NCBI RefSeq assembly: GCF_031760065.1
Contig: NZ_CP134500.1
Location: 5,518,001-5,582,000 of the forward strand
Direction of reading: 5' to 3'
Source of the DNA: Streptomyces durocortorensis
Lineage (GTDB): Bacteria; Actinomycetota; Actinomycetes; Streptomycetales; Streptomycetaceae
Length of the DNA: 64,000 bases
Position numbers and translations under genes: made by a program
The notes under the pieces: generated by a model
Seen by the model: only the letters and a program-made list of their open reading frames with translations
Told to the model about the DNA's origin: nothing
The model's database searches: none
Shown: positions 40,710 to 51,655 of the stretch, piece by piece
How the letters are laid out: each line of letters begins with the position of its first letter
Numbering within the stretch: the first letter of the stretch is position 1

Positions 40710-41012
40710 CTAATGCTCCTCGTCCTCACCGCGCTCCGGACCGCTCACCGGCCTTCCCGGGCGGGGCCGGTCGAGCACGGCGTCCTGCTCGGGGGCTGTC
40801 GGCCGCATACGCCGGGGGCCGGGCTCGGGCGGACCGCCCGTGCCCGGGTCTGTGTCCGGGGCGCGGACGGTCACCTTGCCGGAGGACAGGTCTATCGGCC
40901 CCCGGCCGGGATCGCCGACGCCGAAATCCACCCGGCTCAGCTCCAGCCGCTTCTGCTCGTCCGCGGCGTGCCTGCGCCCCGGGGCGAACAGCTCCTCGAA
41001 GAAATTGAACAC
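40710..41012 (-). CDS. DUF6191-type protein
   Basis: This 100-residue protein begins V-FNFFEELFAPGRRHAADEQKRLELSRVD and continues DPGRGPIDLSSGKV, a pattern I associate with DUF6191. The GTG at 41012 has a GGAGGGAG site 9 bases upstream. The C-terminal half is Pro/Arg/Glu rich and poorly conserved in type. It is transcribed in the same direction as the sugar-dehydrogenase gene upstream. No function is known. Confidence 0.65.
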   Translation of the reverse strand: MFNFFEELFAPGRRHAADEQKRLELSRVDFGVGDPGRGPIDLSSGKVTVRAPDTDPGTGGPPEPGPRRMRPTAPEQDAVLDRPRPGRPVSGPERGEDEEH

Positions 41013-41050
41013 CGGCCGTGCTCCCTCCGACGCGCAGCGCGGACGGGCGG

Positions 41051-42262
41051 CTACTCCACCTCCACCAGGAGAATCCTGTCGTCTCCCGGCTGCGGCGTCC
41101 CCCGGCCGTCCGTGTTGCTGGTGACCAGCCACATCCGGTCGCTTCCCGCACTCACCACCGTACGCAGGCGGCCGTGCTCCTCATCCAGGAACGACTGGGG
41201 ATCCGCCAAAGGTTCCTCGGCCTTGTCGCCCGACAGCGGAATCCGCCAGAGCCGTTCACCGCGCAGCCCCGCCATCCAGATCGATCCCTCGGCGTACGCG
41301 ATCCCGCTGGGCGAGGCCTCGGAGGTCTCCCACTGGGCCACAGGGTCGATGAACCCCTCTTCGCCCTCACGGCCCTCGGCCTCGGGCCAGCCGTAGTTCC
41401 CGCCGGGCTCGATCAGGTTCAGCTCGTCCCAGGTGTTCTGGCCGAACTCGGCCGCCCACAGCCGCTTCTGCGCGTCCCAGGCGAGCCCCTGCACATTGCG
41501 GTGCCCGTACGAGTACACCACCGAGTCCGCCTCGGGGTTGCCGTGCACCGGCTCCCCGTCGGGGGTCATCCGAAGGATCTTGCCCGCCAGCGACTCCTTG
41601 TCCTGGGACAGGCCCGTGTCCCCGGTCTCGCCCGTGCCCGCGTACAGCATCTTGTCCGGACCGAACGCGATCCGTCCGCCGTTGTGGACGCTGCCCTTCG
41701 GGATGCCGCGCAAGACGGTGTCCGGCGCCCCCAGCCGCTGTCCCACCGGGCGCCTCTCGTCGTAACTCATCCGTACGATCCGGTTGTCGGACGTGGTCGT
41801 GAGGTAGGCGTACACCAGCTGGTCCGCGCCGAAGGTCGAGGAGACGGCGAGCCCGAGCAGCCCGCCCTCGCCCGACGGGGACACCCCGGGCACCGAGCCC
41901 AGCAGCGTCTGCTTCCCGCTCTCGCCGTCGATGAGGTGGACGGTCCCCTCGTCCCGTGAGGCGACCAGCAGATCACCGTCCGGCAGCGCGGCCAGCCCCC
42001 AGGGCGACTCCAGGCCCTCGGTCAGCGTCGAGACCACCTTCACCGAGCCCTTGGCGGGCGGCTGGTCGGCCGACGCGCCCGGCGAGGGGGAGCCGGAGCT
42101 CCGCGAGGCGGTCGGTGAGGCGGAGGCCGTACCGGACGGTGATCCCTCCGCCCCGCCCGAGGAGCACGCGGCGGACAGGAGCAGCGAGGCCGTCGCCAGC
42201 GCGGCCACCACCCCCCTGCGCACCGCGGGGGACTGAACAGCTCCGAACACAGCACCGCGCAC
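41051..42262 (-). CDS. Glucose/sorbosone-dehydrogenase-type lipoprotein
   Basis: This 403-residue secreted lipoprotein has a signal with lipobox LLSAAC and C33 as the lipid anchor. A Ser/Pro/Gly-rich linker of about 40 residues follows, then a six-bladed beta-propeller of the PQQ-dependent sugar dehydrogenase family (GLESPWGLAALPDGDLLVASR; GHRNVQGLAWDAQKRLWAAEFG; PGGNYGWPEAEG). The GTG at 42262 is preferred because GAAAGGA lies about 9 bases upstream. A longer start at 42337 is possible. Confidence 0.85.
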   Translation of the reverse strand: MRGAVFGAVQSPAVRRGVVAALATASLLLSAACSSGGAEGSPSGTASASPTASRSSGSPSPGASADQPPAKGSVKVVSTLTEGLESPWGLAALPDGDLLVASRDEGTVHLIDGESGKQTLLGSVPGVSPSGEGGLLGLAVSSTFGADQLVYAYLTTTSDNRIVRMSYDERRPVGQRLGAPDTVLRGIPKGSVHNGGRIAFGPDKMLYAGTGETGDTGLSQDKESLAGKILRMTPDGEPVHGNPEADSVVYSYGHRNVQGLAWDAQKRLWAAEFGQNTWDELNLIEPGGNYGWPEAEGREGEEGFIDPVAQWETSEASPSGIAYAEGSIWMAGLRGERLWRIPLSGDKAEEPLADPQSFLDEEHGRLRTVVSAGSDRMWLVTSNTDGRGTPQPGDDRILLVEVE

Positions 42263-42406
42263 TGAACCGATCCTTTCGACGGCCGTCCGACTCTCTGCCC
42301 GTACTACCTGCTGCTTGCCGCCCGCTACCTGTTTCATACACGGCGGCCATGCCAGGAGTTCCCGGTGCGGCCCATTCTCCCGCCACCTTCCGCCGGGCGC
42401 GCGGTC

Positions 42407-43399
42407 TCAGTCCCAGGAGCCCCGCGCCGGGGGCAGCCCGGCTATCTCCGCCAGGTCCCGCTCGTCCAGGGCCACCCCCGCCGCCCCCGCGTTCTCCACC
42501 GCCCACCGTTCCCGCTTCGCCCCCGGCACCGGCACCACATGCGGGCCCTGGCGCAGCACCCACGCGAGTGCCACCTGTGCCACCGTCGCCCCGCGCCGCT
42601 CCGCGATCCGCCGCAGTCCGGCCACCACCGGCTGGTTCGCCGCCATCATCTCCGCCGTGAACCGCGGATGCCTGGCCCGCAGATCCTCCGGCTCGAACCC
42701 CTGGCCCGGTTTCAGCGTCCCGGTCAGATAGCCGCTGCCCAGCGGCATCGCGGCCAGCAGCCCGACCCCGCGCGCCGCGCACCAGGGCAGCAGCTCCTCC
42801 AGCGCCTCCGGCGACCACACCGACAGCTCCGCCTCCACGGCGCTGACCGGGAAGACCTGCTGAATCCGCGCCAACTGCCGGATCGTTCCCGCATACAGCC
42901 CGGCGCCCGACCTGCGCGGGGCGTGCGCCCCCACCGCGCAGAGCCCCAGCGAACGGACCTTGCCCGCCGTCACCAGCTCCGCCATCGCCCCCCAGGTCTC
43001 CTCCACCGGCACCTCGGGGTCGGCCCGGTGCAGCTGGTACAGGTCGATCACATCCGTCTGGAGCCGGCGCAGCGAGGCGTCACAGGCCCGCCGCACATAC
43101 CCGGGCCGGCCGTTGGCCACGATGTGCTGATCGCCCACCAGCAGCCCGCACTTGGTGGAGACGAACGCCTCGGACCGGCGGCCCTTGAGCGCCCGGCCGA
43201 CCAGCAGCTCGTTGGTGAACGGCCCGTACATGTCCGCGGTGTCGAGCAGTCGGACGCCCGCATCGAGTGCCGCGTGCACCGTCCGCACCGAACGGTCGCC
43301 GCGCTGCTGCGATGCGCTGTAGCCCCAGCTCATCGGCATACAGCCCAGCCCGACCGCGCCCACGGCAAGCCCCGCCGCCCCGATAGTCCTGCACTCCAA
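42407..43399 (-). CDS. Aldo/keto reductase
   Basis: This 330-residue NADPH-dependent oxidoreductase keeps the catalytic tetrad: D and Y in LLDTADMYGP, K in VSTKCG and H in YQLHRAD. The TTG at 43399 has GGGAGGG 9 bases upstream and gives the standard family length; the ATG at 43474 adds 25 residues of weak quality. The substrate is not predictable. Confidence 0.85.
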   Translation of the reverse strand: MECRTIGAAGLAVGAVGLGCMPMSWGYSASQQRGDRSVRTVHAALDAGVRLLDTADMYGPFTNELLVGRALKGRRSEAFVSTKCGLLVGDQHIVANGRPGYVRRACDASLRRLQTDVIDLYQLHRADPEVPVEETWGAMAELVTAGKVRSLGLCAVGAHAPRRSGAGLYAGTIRQLARIQQVFPVSAVEAELSVWSPEALEELLPWCAARGVGLLAAMPLGSGYLTGTLKPGQGFEPEDLRARHPRFTAEMMAANQPVVAGLRRIAERRGATVAQVALAWVLRQGPHVVPVPGAKRERWAVENAGAAGVALDERDLAEIAGLPPARGSWD

Positions 43400-43527
43400 C
43401 TCCCCGAACCCTCCCTCGTTCCCGCGGTCACGGGGCCGTACCGCACCCAAAGCTAACCTCTGGCCGAACCGCATCCGGCGTCAGCCGTCCTGGAGCACTC
43501 GCACGCCTGTCGCATAGCCTCCTGACC

Positions 43528-44475
43528 ATGACTGCGACGACTGCCGACGTATGGCTGCCCTTCCGGGCCGACGAGATCGACGCCCTCCCCGAAGGCCTCA
43601 ACTACCTCTTCTGGGACGGTGGCCCGGACTTCCCCGGCGATCCGGCCGACTGCGCCTACTACGTCGTTCCCTACATGAAGGGTTCCGAGATCGCGGTACG
43701 GCCACTCGCCGCCATGAGCACCGTCCAGGTGGTCCAGACGCTCTCCGCGGGCATCGACCACGTGGAGCCGGGCCTCGGACTGCTGCGCGCGGGGGTGCGC
43801 CTCTGCAACGCCAAGGGGGTGCACGAGGCGTCGACCGCCGAGCTGACGCTCGCCATCATCCTGGCCTCCTTGCGCGGCATTCCCGGATTCGTGCACGGCC
43901 AGGACAAGGAGGAGTGGCGGTCCGGCTTCTATCCGGCGCTCGCCGACAAGTCCGTGCTGATCGTGGGGTACGGCTCCATCGGCTCGGCCATCGAGGACCG
44001 GCTCGGCCCCTTCGAGTGCGCGCGGGTGGCGCGCGTCGCGCGCTCCGCACGGACCACCGCACGCGGTCCCGTACACACGCTCGACGATCTCCCCGCGCTG
44101 CTGCCCGAGGCCGACGTCGTCATTCTCTCCACCCCGCTGAACCCGTCCACGCGGGGACTGGTGGACGCCGACTTCCTCGCCGCGATGCGGGACGGGGCCC
44201 TTCTCGTCAACGTCGCCCGGGGCGGAGTCGTCGACACCAAGGCACTGCTGTCCGAAGTCGAGTCCGGGCGACTGCGGGCCGCGCTCGATGTGACCGACCC
44301 GGAACCGCTGCCGTCGGGCCATCCTCTCTGGCATGCTCCGAATGTCTTGATCACACCTCATGTGGGCGGCAGCACCTCGGCGTTCGAGCCGCGCGCCAAG
44401 CGGCTGCTGGCCGCACAGCTCACCCGGTTCGCCGCCGGAGAGCCGGTGCGCAACGTGGTACTCACCACCGGCTGA
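43528..44475 (+). CDS. D-2-hydroxyacid dehydrogenase family protein
   Basis: This 315-residue protein has the NAD-binding Rossmann motif VLIVGYGSIGSAIEDRL and the family motifs LVNVARGGVVDTKAL and PNVLITPHVGGSTSAF. It probably oxidises or reduces a 2-hydroxy or 2-keto acid. The ATG at 43528 is 7 bases after TAGCCT, a leaderless pattern. It is divergent from the aldo/keto reductase. Confidence 0.9.
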   Translation: MTATTADVWLPFRADEIDALPEGLNYLFWDGGPDFPGDPADCAYYVVPYMKGSEIAVRPLAAMSTVQVVQTLSAGIDHVEPGLGLLRAGVRLCNAKGVHEASTAELTLAIILASLRGIPGFVHGQDKEEWRSGFYPALADKSVLIVGYGSIGSAIEDRLGPFECARVARVARSARTTARGPVHTLDDLPALLPEADVVILSTPLNPSTRGLVDADFLAAMRDGALLVNVARGGVVDTKALLSEVESGRLRAALDVTDPEPLPSGHPLWHAPNVLITPHVGGSTSAFEPRAKRLLAAQLTRFAAGEPVRNVVLTTG

Positions 44476-44541
44476 CCGGCCCCGGGCGGCCACGCTACGG
44501 GGCGGTCCGGATGCACGCAGTGCCGCTCACCTCGCATTTCG

Positions 44542-44554
44542 TCACAGAGCGTAG
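44542..44554 (+). promoter_or_regulatory. Possible BldD-type site upstream of the second c-di-GMP gene
   Basis: TCACAGAGCGTAG matches the recalled BldD operator consensus (nTnACnCWGnGTnAn) except at two positions. An AGTGA half-site lies at 44570-44574. BldD is known to repress several diguanylate cyclase genes of Streptomyces. This is only a motif match. Confidence 0.25.
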
Positions 44555-44665
44555 AGAAGCTATGGCCCTGAGTGACGGATTTGGTGTATCGTCCGCACCG
44601 GAGGGCTGCGCCGTGGAAGGGAAGGCGCGGGGGGAGCATCGGAACGCGAGGGGGCGACGGGCGAT

Positions 44666-47635
44666 GTGCTGGCCATGGAGAGACGATCCGACGCGGGCGG
44701 GCGGGCGGCCGGGGCCCTCGGAGCGGATGCGGCGCTCCGCCCGCCCGTGGCCGGATTCCGGCCCCGGTTCCGCACTGGCGACGAGGCCGGGCCCGGGGCG
44801 GGGAGCCCTCCGGTGAGCGCGCTGGGGGCCCTGCTCTCCCCGCGCTCCGCCTCCGGCGGTGCGGGCCTGCGGTCCCGGATTCTGCTCGGCGTCGTCTGCG
44901 CGGGGTATTCGGTGGGTGCCGCTGTCGGCTGGGGGTCACCCCGACTCGCGCTCGTCATGGGGGACTTCGGCCTCGCAGTGGCGGCGCTGGTCGCCGCCGT
45001 CTCCTGCTTCCTCTACGCGCGCACCGGCGCGGGGCGGCTGCGCCCCGCCTGGCTGCTGTTCTCGCTCTCCTCCCTCATGGCGGCCTGCGGAAACGCCGTC
45101 TGGGGCTGGTACGAGGTGATCCTCTCGGTCCCCGTGCCGACCCCTTCCCTCGCCGACGTCTTCTTCCTCTGCTTCGCGCCGCCCGCCATCGTCGGGCTGC
45201 TCGTGCTCGCCAAGCGCCCCGTCACCCGCGCCGGCTGGGTCTGCCTGGCCCTGGACGCCTGGCTGATCGCCGGCTCCCTGTTGACGCTCGCCTGGAGCCT
45301 CGCCCTCGCGCACGCCGCGCACATGGCGGGCTTCCAGGAGGCCAGTGTGGCGCCCGCCGCCCTCTCGCTGGCCTATCCGCTGCTCGACATCGTGCTCGTC
45401 TCGATGGTGCTCGCCCTGCACTTCCGCCGGTCCGGCGCCAACCGGTCCGCGGTCAACACCACCATCGCCGCCCTGGCGCTCACCGTCCTGAGCGACGCGG
45501 TCTTCACCTCGCCGCTGCTGCGCTCCACCTACCACTCGGGCCAGCTCCTCGACGCGGGCTGGTTCGCCGGTTCGCTGCTCCTCGCCTACGCCCCCTGGGG
45601 CGCCCGGCGCGGGGCCGGGGCCGCCGAGCGCCCCGGACCGCCGCGGGCCGCCGCCAGCCGCCCGATCGCCGGTTCGCTGGCCGCCCTGACCCCCTATCTC
45701 GCCGCCGCCGTCTGCACCCTGGGCATCCTGTACAACGTGGTCGAGGGCCGCCGGGTGGACCGGGTCGTCGTCCTCACCGGCTGTACGGTCGTCCTGGCGC
45801 TCGTCGTCCGCCAGGGCATCATGCTCCTCGACAACATCTCGCTCACCCAGGAGCTGGCCCAGAAGGAGAACCACTTCCGCTCCCTGGTCCAGGGCTCCAG
45901 CGACGTCATCATGATCGCCGCACCCAGCGGGACCCTGCGCTACGTCAGCCCCGCCGCCGCCGGGGTCTACGGGCGCGAGGCGGAAGATCTCGTCGGCTCC
46001 GAGCTGTCCTCGATCATCCATCCCGAGGACCTCGGCCGGGTGGTCCACGAAGTGCGGCGCTTCCTCGCCGCCCCACCGCACGAAGAGCCCACCACGCGCA
46101 TCGAGTGCCGCTTCCGCTCCGGAACCGGCGACTGGCTCAACGTCGAGTCCACCGTCAACCGCCACCAGGGCGGCCTCCTCCTCAACAGCCGCGACGTCAC
46201 CGAACGGGTCAGGCTCCAGGCCCAGTTGCAGCACAACGCCGAGCACGACCCGCTCACCGACCTGCCCAACCGGGCGCTGTTCACCGCCCGGGTCCGCAAG
46301 GCGCTCGGCGGCCGCCGAGCGGGCGACTCCGGCACCGCCGTCCTCTTCATCGACCTCGACGGCTTCAAGGCGGTCAACGACACCATCGGCCACCAGGCGG
46401 GCGACGAACTGCTCATCCAGGCTGGCCGCCGCCTCCAGGAGTCCGTCCGGGCCGGGGACACCGCGGCGAGGCTCGGCGGTGACGAGTTCGCGGCGCTCAT
46501 CATCGGCGACGGCACCCGCGACCAGGGCGCCCGGGAGTATCAGGTCCACGAGATCGCCGACCGACTGCGCCTCACCCTCTCCCAGCCCTACCGGATCGGC
46601 TCCAGCGAGGTCCGGGTGGCCGCCTCCATCGGCGTCGCCTTCGCCGAGCCCGCCATCAGCCCCACCGACCTCATGCGCAACGCCGACCTCGCGATGTACC
46701 GGGCCAAGGCGGGCGGCAAGGACCGGGTCGAGCTGTACGCCCCGCAGATGCAGGCCGATGTCGTACGCCGCTCCGAGCTGGCCACCCGGCTGCGGACCGC
46801 CCTGCGCGACGGCGAGTTCGCCCTGCTCCACCAGCCAGTGGTCCATCTCGCCAGTGGGTCCGTGGCCGCCGTCGCCGCCCAGGCCCGCTGGAGATCCGCC
46901 CAGGGCATCCTGTTCACCCCCGCCGAGTTCCTCCGGGTCACCGGCGACGACGACCGCACCGCCGAGCTCGGCCGCTGGCTCCTGGAGGAGTCCGTCGCCC
47001 AGGCCGCCGACCGGGCCAGGGCCGGGCACCCCGTACCGGTCGCCGTCCGGCTGTCCGCCGCCCGGCTGCTGGACACCGCCGAGCCCTTCGGCTCCATCGA
47101 AGCGCTGCTGACCCGGCACGGCCTGCCCTCGGGCGCCCTGATGATCGAGGTGGCCGACAGTGACCCCCGCGTCTCCTTCGACGCCCTGGAGCAGCGCCTC
47201 GTGGCCCTGCGCCGGCTCGGCGTACGGATCGCGCTCGACGGCTTCGGCAGCGGCTTCGCGGCGATCAACGCCCTGCGGCGGCTCCCCATCGACGTACTGA
47301 AGCTCGACCGGAATCTGGTCGAGGGGGTGGTCGAATCGGCCAGACTGCACAAGATCACCAGCGGGCTGCTGCGGATCGCCTGCGACCTCGGCCTCCAGTC
47401 CGTCGCCGACGGCGTCGACGTCCCCGACCAGGTCCTCGCCCTGCGCGCCATGGGATGCACGCACGGCCAGGGGATGGCCTTCTCCGGGCCGCTCGACGAA
47501 TACCGGCTGCGGCGGGCGCTGGTCCGCGGGGAGTTCCCCGTGCCGGGCATTCCGGGCCCCCGGCCGGCCATGGCGGGCGGCTCGATCCCGCTGCTCACCG
47601 GATCACATACTGAGACGCCCGTCCCACCCCCTTGA
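44666..47635 (+). CDS. Membrane PAS-GGDEF-degenerate EAL protein
   Basis: This 989-residue protein has an N-terminal membrane module of about eight to ten helices (to about residue 390), a PAS domain (about 400-515), an intact GGDEF (604-608) and a C-terminal EAL-like domain. The EAL motif reads A-A-Q (737-739) and the DDFG motif reads D-G-F-G (858-861), so phosphodiesterase activity is probably lost and the protein is a cyclase or c-di-GMP-binding regulator. From memory, this position corresponds to SCO5511 (perhaps CdgE). The GTG at 44666 has GAGGGGG 10 bases upstream. Confidence 0.9.
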   Translation: MLAMERRSDAGGRAAGALGADAALRPPVAGFRPRFRTGDEAGPGAGSPPVSALGALLSPRSASGGAGLRSRILLGVVCAGYSVGAAVGWGSPRLALVMGDFGLAVAALVAAVSCFLYARTGAGRLRPAWLLFSLSSLMAACGNAVWGWYEVILSVPVPTPSLADVFFLCFAPPAIVGLLVLAKRPVTRAGWVCLALDAWLIAGSLLTLAWSLALAHAAHMAGFQEASVAPAALSLAYPLLDIVLVSMVLALHFRRSGANRSAVNTTIAALALTVLSDAVFTSPLLRSTYHSGQLLDAGWFAGSLLLAYAPWGARRGAGAAERPGPPRAAASRPIAGSLAALTPYLAAAVCTLGILYNVVEGRRVDRVVVLTGCTVVLALVVRQGIMLLDNISLTQELAQKENHFRSLVQGSSDVIMIAAPSGTLRYVSPAAAGVYGREAEDLVGSELSSIIHPEDLGRVVHEVRRFLAAPPHEEPTTRIECRFRSGTGDWLNVESTVNRHQGGLLLNSRDVTERVRLQAQLQHNAEHDPLTDLPNRALFTARVRKALGGRRAGDSGTAVLFIDLDGFKAVNDTIGHQAGDELLIQAGRRLQESVRAGDTAARLGGDEFAALIIGDGTRDQGAREYQVHEIADRLRLTLSQPYRIGSSEVRVAASIGVAFAEPAISPTDLMRNADLAMYRAKAGGKDRVELYAPQMQADVVRRSELATRLRTALRDGEFALLHQPVVHLASGSVAAVAAQARWRSAQGILFTPAEFLRVTGDDDRTAELGRWLLEESVAQAADRARAGHPVPVAVRLSAARLLDTAEPFGSIEALLTRHGLPSGALMIEVADSDPRVSFDALEQRLVALRRLGVRIALDGFGSGFAAINALRRLPIDVLKLDRNLVEGVVESARLHKITSGLLRIACDLGLQSVADGVDVPDQVLALRAMGCTHGQGMAFSGPLDEYRLRRALVRGEFPVPGIPGPRPAMAGGSIPLLTGSHTETPVPPP

Positions 47636-47661
47636 CACGTCATGCGTGCCGGAGAGAGGGT
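47632..47661 (+). promoter_or_regulatory. Candidate promoter of the ilvBNC operon
   Basis: A consensus TTGACA (47632-47637) overlaps the stop codon of the preceding gene. GAGGGT (47656-47661) 18 bases later could be the -10 element, placing the transcript start near the leader-peptide ATG at 47669. The -10 is weak; the -35 is strong. Confidence 0.45.
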
Positions 47662-47668
47662 CAATGCC

Positions 47669-47710
47669 ATGCGCACCCGAATTCTCGTACTTGGAAAGCG
47701 CGTCGGCTGA
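47669..47710 (+). CDS. ilv leader peptide ([13 protein letters not shown])
   Basis: A 13-codon frame encodes [13 protein letters not shown]. The run Ile-Leu-Val-Leu uses ATT CTC GTA CTT, three of which are rare in Streptomyces. It precedes a pause hairpin and a terminator, the arrangement of ribosome-mediated attenuation, and lies directly ahead of ilvB. Stalling at these codons when branched-chain charged tRNAs are scarce would allow read-through into ilvB. Confidence 0.8.
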   Translation: MRTRILVLGKRVG

Positions 47711-47711
47711 A

Positions 47712-47736
47712 GCAGAGTCACTCCACGACACTCTGC
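47712..47736 (+). promoter_or_regulatory. Pause hairpin of the ilv attenuator
   Basis: GCAGAGT (47712-47718) pairs perfectly with ACTCTGC (47730-47736), beginning just after the leader-peptide stop. In attenuation, such a hairpin holds polymerase until the ribosome starts; an alternative pairing of its 3' arm with the terminator's 5' arm would be the antiterminator. Confidence 0.6.
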
Positions 47737-47754
47737 GGACCACTCCGGCGCGCT

Positions 47755-47788
47755 CCCCTCGCTTGCCTCACGGCACGAGGGGTTTTTT
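47755..47788 (+). terminator. Attenuator terminator of ilvBNC
   Basis: CCCCTCG (47755-47761) pairs with CGAGGGG (47776-47782), extended inward by TGCC/GGCA, followed by six T. This is a proper intrinsic terminator with a T-run, unusual for this genome, between the leader peptide and ilvB. Confidence 0.85.
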
Positions 47789-47858
47789 GTTGCACCGACA
47801 CCGCTCAAACCGCTGCAAAACACCCGCGAAAACCCTCAGCTTCGAGAAGAGAATGCCG

Positions 47859-49709
47859 ATGACCGAGCAGGCCACCGGGGCCCATCACCCGCAGCCGCGC
47901 GCCCGTAACGGCGGACAGCCGTCCGCCACCGTCGAGCACGTCACGGGCGCCCAGTCCCTCATCCGTTCTCTTGAGGAAGTCGGCGCCGACACGGTATTCG
48001 GCATCCCCGGCGGTGCGATCCTCCCCGCCTACGACCCGATGATGGACTCCACCCGCGTCCGTCACGTCCTGGTCCGCCACGAGCAGGGCGCCGGTCACGC
48101 CGCCACGGGGTACGCGCAGGCCACCGGCAAGGTCGGCGTCTGCATGGCCACCTCGGGGCCCGGCGCCACCAATCTGGTCACCCCGATCGCCGACGCACAC
48201 ATGGACTCCGTGCCGCTCGTCGCGATCACCGGCCAGGTCGCCTCCAAGGCCATCGGCACCGACGCCTTCCAGGAAGCCGACATCTGCGGCATCACGATGC
48301 CGATCACCAAGCACAACTTCCTGGTGACCAAGGCCGAGGACATCCCGCACACCATCGCCGAGGCCTTCCACATCGCCTCCACCGGCCGCCCCGGACCGGT
48401 CCTCGTCGACATCGCCAAGGACGCCCTCCAGGCCCGGACCACCTTCAGCTGGCCGCCCACCCAGGACCTGCCCGGCTACCGCCCGGTGACCAAGCCGCAC
48501 GCCAAGCAGATCCGCGAGGCCGCCAAGCTGATCACCCAGGCCAGGCGCCCCGTGCTGTACGTCGGCGGCGGCGTCCTCAAGGCCAGGGCCACCGCCGAGC
48601 TGAAGGTCCTCGCGGAGCTGACCGGAGCGCCCGTCACCACCACCCTGATGGCGCTCGGCGCGTTCCCCGACAGCCACCCGCTGCACGTGGGAATGCCGGG
48701 CATGCACGGCGCGGTCACCGCCGTCACCGCGCTGCAGAAGGCCGACCTGATCGTCGCCCTCGGCGCCCGCTTCGACGACCGCGTCACCGGCAAGCTGGAC
48801 AGCTTCGCCCCGTACGCCAAGATCGTCCACGCCGACATCGACCCGGCCGAGATCGGCAAGAACCGCACCGCGGACGTCCCGATCGTGGGCGACGCCCGCG
48901 AGGTCCTGGCCGACCTGGTCCAGGCCGTCCAGGCCGAGCACACCGAGGGCCGCACCGGCGACTACGCCGCATGGTGGAAGGACCTCAACCGCTGGCGCGA
49001 CACCTACCCGCTCGGCTACGACCTGCCCGAGGACGGCAGCCTCTCCCCGCAGCAGGTCATCCAGCGCATCGGCAAGCTCGCCCCCGAGGGCACGATCTTC
49101 GCGGCGGGCGTCGGCCAGCACCAGATGTGGGCCTCCCACTTCATCGACTACAAGCAGCCCGCCACCTGGCTCAACAGCGGCGGCGCCGGGACGATGGGCT
49201 ACGCGGTCCCGGCCGCGATGGGCGCCAAGGCCGGCATGCCCGACCGCACGGTCTGGGCCATCGACGGCGACGGCTGCTTCCAGATGACCAACCAGGAACT
49301 GACCACCTGCGCGCTCAACAACATCCCGATCAAGGTCGCCGTCATCAACAACGGCGCCCTCGGAATGGTCCGCCAGTGGCAGACCCTCTTCTACAACCAG
49401 CGCTACTCCAACACCGTCCTGCACTCCGGCCCCGACAGCGACGGCGGTCCGGCCAGGGGCACCCGCGTCCCGGACTTCGTCAAGCTCTCCGAGGCCATGG
49501 GCTGCTACGCCATCCGCTGCGAGGACCCGGCCGAACTGGACAAGGTCATCGAAGAGGCCAACTCCATCAACGACCGCCCCGTCGTGATCGACTTCATCGT
49601 CCACGAGGACGCCATGGTCTGGCCGATGGTCGCCGCCGGCACCTCCAACGACGAGGTCCAGGCCGCACGCGGCGTCCGCCCCGACTTCGGCGACAACGAA
49701 GACGACTGA
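47859..49709 (+). CDS. ilvB: Acetolactate synthase large subunit
   Basis: This 616-residue TPP enzyme makes acetolactate or acetohydroxybutyrate. It has [15 protein letters not shown], the catalytic-glutamate region [15 protein letters not shown], and the TPP site (GDGCF...NN). The ATG at 47859 is 7 bases from GAAGAG; an ATG at 47853 is only 1 base away and less likely. It begins the structural genes of the attenuated operon, followed by ilvN. Confidence 0.95.
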   Translation: MTEQATGAHHPQPRARNGGQPSATVEHVTGAQSLIRSLEEVGADTVFGIPGGAILPAYDPMMDSTRVRHVLVRHEQGAGHAATGYAQATGKVGVCMATSGPGATNLVTPIADAHMDSVPLVAITGQVASKAIGTDAFQEADICGITMPITKHNFLVTKAEDIPHTIAEAFHIASTGRPGPVLVDIAKDALQARTTFSWPPTQDLPGYRPVTKPHAKQIREAAKLITQARRPVLYVGGGVLKARATAELKVLAELTGAPVTTTLMALGAFPDSHPLHVGMPGMHGAVTAVTALQKADLIVALGARFDDRVTGKLDSFAPYAKIVHADIDPAEIGKNRTADVPIVGDAREVLADLVQAVQAEHTEGRTGDYAAWWKDLNRWRDTYPLGYDLPEDGSLSPQQVIQRIGKLAPEGTIFAAGVGQHQMWASHFIDYKQPATWLNSGGAGTMGYAVPAAMGAKAGMPDRTVWAIDGDGCFQMTNQELTTCALNNIPIKVAVINNGALGMVRQWQTLFYNQRYSNTVLHSGPDSDGGPARGTRVPDFVKLSEAMGCYAIRCEDPAELDKVIEEANSINDRPVVIDFIVHEDAMVWPMVAAGTSNDEVQAARGVRPDFGDNEDD

Positions 49710-51380
<1,671 letters not shown>

Positions 51381-51387
51381 GCCTCGG

Positions 51388-51423
51388 GGAGCGGGGCGGG
51401 TCCGGAAGGGCCCGCCCCGCTCC
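51388..51423 (+). terminator. Terminator after ilvC
   Basis: A 16-bp stem (51388-51403 with 51408-51423, one G-T wobble) with a 4-base loop lies just after the ilvC stop. It should isolate the ilv operon from serA. Confidence 0.75.
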
Positions 51424-51655
51424 GCATCACCGGGAGCACTACCGGAAGGTGCGGGTTCTGTGCGGGTGTACACCACGTCCACCCCGTGCGGGTGATCCTT
51501 CCACCAGGGCGCAGTAGAAGGCCCTCCGCATGACTACACTTCTCAACACATACACGCGTCAGGGCCCACAGTGTCGTGCGTCTACCACGCGGCTAGCCCC
51601 TCCACCGCCTGCGGCCGTCGGGACGGCCGTCCGCACTGGACTTGTGAGGACTCAC

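Noticed and set aside
51530..51655. N-terminal extension of SerA from the ATG at 51530
   Set aside because: The extension of 42 residues has rare codons, no ribosome site and no family similarity. The GTG at 51656 gives the normal SerA N-terminus.
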